Origin: Rhodoferax sp. OV413 | Lineage (GTDB): Bacteria; Pseudomonadota; Gammaproteobacteria; Burkholderiales; Burkholderiaceae_C | NCBI GenBank assembly: GCA_945861785.1 | Contig: CAMAWD010000006.1 | Span: 1 to 64,000, forward strand | DNA: 64,000 nt | Direction: 5' to 3' | Shown: piece after piece, positions 61,813 through 64,000 of the stretch | Layout: each line of letters begins with the position of its first letter | Numbering within the stretch: the stretch's first letter is position 1 | Made by a program: the position numbers and the translations under genes | The notes under the pieces: model-generated | The model's input: only the letters and a program-made list of their open reading frames with translations | Database searches by the model: none | Told to the model about the DNA's origin: nothing

Positions 61813-62165
61813 AAGGAATACGCTTGGGTGCCCTTGGGCGGCCCCTGCGGCACCACCAGCGAGCGCAGCTTGGCGTTCGGGGCCAGCACCCCGTGAAAGC
61901 GGATCAGGTACAGCCTGGGCCGTGGCACGGGCGCATGAAAGGCACCCTTCGGTCGCCCGCGCCGCCAGCCGCTGCATTAACTCCAGCGGGCTCATCACCA
62001 GGTGCGTGGTGCCGACGCGCCAAAGGTGTCTTGAGCTTGAGCTCCACCTGGCCTGCACCATTGAGCTGCACTCTCTCGTCTGCCAGCGCCGGCCGGGTGA
62101 TGGTGCGGCACAGCTGCTCCAGCCGCTTGCGCTCGTGTGCTTCGATCGGCCCATGCGCTGAAGCC
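61813..62165 (-). mobile_element. IS91-family transposase remnant
   Basis: Reading the minus strand from right to left gives EAHERKRLEQLCRTITRPAL, NGAGQVELKLKTP, then in another frame VGTTHLVMSPLELMQRLAA, and in a third PRPRLYLIRFHGVLAPNAKL followed by RSLVVPQGPPKG. These are consecutive segments of the C-terminal half of IS91-type transposases. At least two frameshifts are present and both ends are missing. I see no intact element. Confidence 0.7.
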
Positions 62166-62463
62166 GGACGACAGCATCACCAACCCCGGCGGTATGGCCT
62201 ATACGCTGGCACAGGCAAGCTCGGACCTGAGCCTGCTGGCGATCACGCTGCCGGCGAATCTTGAAACGACGCAACGCGCGCGCGGTGGGTCCATTCGCCT
62301 TGCCCGCTTGCGGTGAGCCGGGCGAAGAGCCTGTGGCACCGCTTTGGCTGCGGTGTGGACTGCCACTCACCCGCGCGCGAGCACACGGCCCGGCCATCGG
62401 TCGAGGCCATCAATAAAGACGGCCTGAGTCGTTCTGGCAATCTTCACGTAAACTCATAAATCT
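62166..62463. other. unassigned stretch left of the alpha/beta hydrolase gene
   Basis: No recognised gene. A plus-strand frame over about 62159-62317 (DDSITNPGGMAYTLAQASSD, then LSLLAITLPANLE) is open but has no start and no family I know. The right end carries the ribosome-binding site AAGGAGG (62463-62469 region) of the next gene. Confidence 0.3.
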
Positions 62464-62477
62464 GAAGGAGGTGCTCG

Positions 62478-63308
62478 ATGTCAAGTTCTGCGGGAGCCGG
62501 GAACTGCAGCGTCCGTCGACGCGTGATCGATGTCGGTGGTGTTGGACTGTCTGTGCTCGAGGCGGGTGATGGGCCTGCGCTCGTCTTCGTCCATGGTTCG
62601 GTCACGACGAGCGAACTGTTCCGCGGCACGCTTGAACATTTCTCTGATCGCTACCGCTCTATCGCGGTGGATTTACGCGGCTACGGGGCGTCCGACAAGC
62701 CTGGATTCGGTTACACGATGCAGCAGTTTTCTGACGATCTGGGCGCTTTGTTCGACGCTTTGAGATTGGACAATATTGCACTTGTCGGCGTGTCAATGGG
62801 CGGTTTCGTAGTGCAACGATTTGCACTCGACCATCAGGAGCGATTGGCGGGGCTGGTGTTGTGCGCGACCAGCGACGGAGAGCTTACTTCTGGTTTGGTG
62901 GACGATGACGATCCAGCAGACGCTGTGAAGCGTGTCGGATGGCGCGACTTCTCCAAGCAGATGATCACTGGGGCATTCCCGCCAACCACTGACCCAGGCA
63001 TCGTCGAGGCGTTGATCGCCCGCGTTGACTCCTGGAACGAGGACGTCATCATCGGCGCGTGTCGCTCATTCAAGCAGTTCAGTACCCGAGGGCAGTTGCA
63101 GAATATCAAGGTGCCGACGCTGATCATGGCCGGAACCGAAGACCGCCAGTTGCCGGTGTCTTTCAGTCAAAGGATGGAGCGCGAGATTCCGAACTCCCGG
63201 TTGGAAATTTTCAATGGCATCGGGCATTTCATGATGGTCGAAGATCCGGTTCATTTTCATAGTGCGCTCGGAGGATTCCTTGCGCAACTGCATCGATATG
63301 CGGCATAG
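62478..63308 (+). CDS. alpha/beta hydrolase
   Basis: A 276-residue alpha/beta-hydrolase-fold enzyme. The oxyanion HG motif is FVHGSVTTSELF, the nucleophile elbow GVSMGGFV (Ser), the acid region MAGTEDRQLPVSF and the histidine GIGHFMMVEDP. A strong AAGGAGG site precedes the ATG. DLRGYGASDKPGFGYTMQQF is like haloperoxidase/esterase members. The cupin gene starts 53 bp downstream, so the two may be co-expressed. The substrate is unknown. Confidence 0.85.
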   Translation: MSSSAGAGNCSVRRRVIDVGGVGLSVLEAGDGPALVFVHGSVTTSELFRGTLEHFSDRYRSIAVDLRGYGASDKPGFGYTMQQFSDDLGALFDALRLDNIALVGVSMGGFVVQRFALDHQERLAGLVLCATSDGELTSGLVDDDDPADAVKRVGWRDFSKQMITGAFPPTTDPGIVEALIARVDSWNEDVIIGACRSFKQFSTRGQLQNIKVPTLIMAGTEDRQLPVSFSQRMEREIPNSRLEIFNGIGHFMMVEDPVHFHSALGGFLAQLHRYAA

Positions 63309-63361
63309 GCTGAGCCTGTTGCTTGCAGGCAATGGCTATCATGGCCAAGGAGGGCGTTGCA

Positions 63362-63700
63362 ATGGGTGAACTGGCAGTGAGGCAACTCAAGACGGTATAC
63401 GCGTGCAATGGGGTGGAGGTCACCCATACACAGTTGGATCCAGGCCAAGAGATTCCGTGGCACAAGCACACGGAGGTTGCAGATATGTTTTACGCGATTC
63501 AAGGCCTCATCACTATCGAGATCGCTGGGAGCAACCAGGAGATCGTGTTGTCGCGGGGTGAAAGCGCTCAAGTAAGCTGCGGACTGGCGCACCGCGTTTC
63601 CAATCGCGGTAATGAGATGGTGGAATTCCTGCTGATTCAGGGGATCGGAAAATACGACTTCCGGGCCACCGACGATGCCGGAGAGGACAAGACTCCATAA
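63362..63700 (+). CDS. cupin-domain protein
   Basis: A 112-residue single cupin. Motif 1: PWHKHTEVADMFYAIQGLIT. Motif 2: LAHRVSN. Two histidines and a glutamate are in metal-binding positions in motif 1. The start is placed at 63362 because AAGGAGG lies 8 nt upstream; two in-frame ATGs further up have no such site. It follows the alpha/beta hydrolase gene. It may be a small isomerase, dioxygenase or binding protein. Confidence 0.8.
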   Translation: MGELAVRQLKTVYACNGVEVTHTQLDPGQEIPWHKHTEVADMFYAIQGLITIEIAGSNQEIVLSRGESAQVSCGLAHRVSNRGNEMVEFLLIQGIGKYDFRATDDAGEDKTP

Positions 63701-63702
63701 CT

Positions 63703-64000
63703 GCCGACCGGGCGCAGCCCGCCATTGGTGCGCTGTATCACCTCAATGGGCTGCGCCTGCAAGCCCCAGAAGGTAGCCCGCAGCGAGCCACCCACCACAC
63801 GCAGCTGGAGCAGGCCGTGCAGGACATGGCACAGCGGCGCACCCTCGTATTGGCCGATCCATTATTACTGGCGGCCCCAGCGGCAAAGGTGCTCCAGAGC
63901 ATGGCGGTGCACTGGAGCGGGTTGACGGTGTTCGTGAACCACCCCTGGGTCCCCATGGACAACAACACAGCCGAGTCCGACATGCGTGGGCCGGTGGTGG
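63703..64000 (+). mobile_element. IS66-family transposase fragment, cut by the window end
   Basis: From about 63703 the plus strand reads AIGALYHLNGLRL, SMAVHWSGLTVFVNHPWVPM and DNNTAESDMRGPVV, which is the conserved C-terminal region of IS66 TnpC transposases. The upstream two thirds of the gene are absent; it begins right after the cupin stop. It continues past the right edge, so it is unclear if the 3' end is complete. Confidence 0.75.

Overview
The window looks like chromosomal DNA of a high-GC betaproteobacterium of the order Burkholderiales (Comamonadaceae/Alcaligenaceae-like). This is an inference from the gene content: four intact and two broken Bug/TctC tripartite-tricarboxylate receptors, small CoA/acyl-CoA catabolic operons with their own IclR or LysR regulators, and a ThiSGE-type thiazole cluster. 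It is an accessory, catabolic stretch with many decayed genes. I see no rRNA, tRNA or CRISPR array.

Layout. 1-2.0 kb (minus strand): a ferredoxin-type reductase, a membrane cytochrome b-like protein and the 5' end of a cytochrome c gene, translationally coupled. 2.2-5.0 kb: a nitroreductase, then a gene graveyard (HipA, MscS and PIN-toxin fragments) around an intact Sel1-repeat gene of lower GC. 5.0-13.2 kb (minus): a complete Dpp/Opp-type ABC importer with two M24 peptidase paralogues and a RidA protein. 13.6-16.5 kb (plus): a thiamin cluster in which a CytX permease is fused in frame to ThiS and thiE is frameshifted. 16.6-18.9 kb: a DinG-type helicase.

19.1-35.2 kb is a catabolic island of three operons. 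One (minus) holds enoyl-CoA hydratase and CoA transferase. The second (plus) holds a TauD-like oxygenase, two Bug receptors, an isocitrate-lyase-family enzyme and LeuC/LeuD-like hydratase subunits. The third (minus) holds a BisC-like molybdenum enzyme, a Bug receptor, an ADP-forming acyl-CoA synthetase, enoyl-CoA hydratase and a broken Bug gene. One IclR gene lies inside the island, and a 17-bp palindrome close to GTTCT-N7-RGAAC precedes all three operons, so they probably form one regulon for an unidentified, possibly branched dicarboxylate-like substrate. 35.8-40.2 kb: a LysR gene divergent from a gamma-glutamyltransferase/Bug/GAF operon.

40.3-55.5 kb is a carbon-phosphorus lyase island: phnN, a DUF1045 gene and phnF (minus), diverging from phnGHIJKLM, phnCDE, an HD-domain oxygenase-like gene and an MFS transporter (plus). 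Two TGTCTAKACA palindromes, before phnG and phnC, are candidate PhnF operators. A Phd/RelE-type toxin-antitoxin pair sits at the left end. The whole block lies between two direct copies (about 490 bp, about 14.3 kb apart) of a decayed hipBA locus.

55.5-64 kb is a decaying catabolic region: PhyH pseudogene, IclR, VOC protein, FAH-family hydrolase, wrecked TRAP transporter (including an in-frame DctQ-DctM fusion), a GST gene with an internal stop, an AhpD-like protein, a periplasmic ATP-dependent DNA ligase, a Bug fragment next to IS91-like transposase remains, an alpha/beta hydrolase, a cupin, and an IS66 transposase fragment running off the end. Internal deletions that fuse or truncate genes recur across the window, which fits a genome undergoing reduction.
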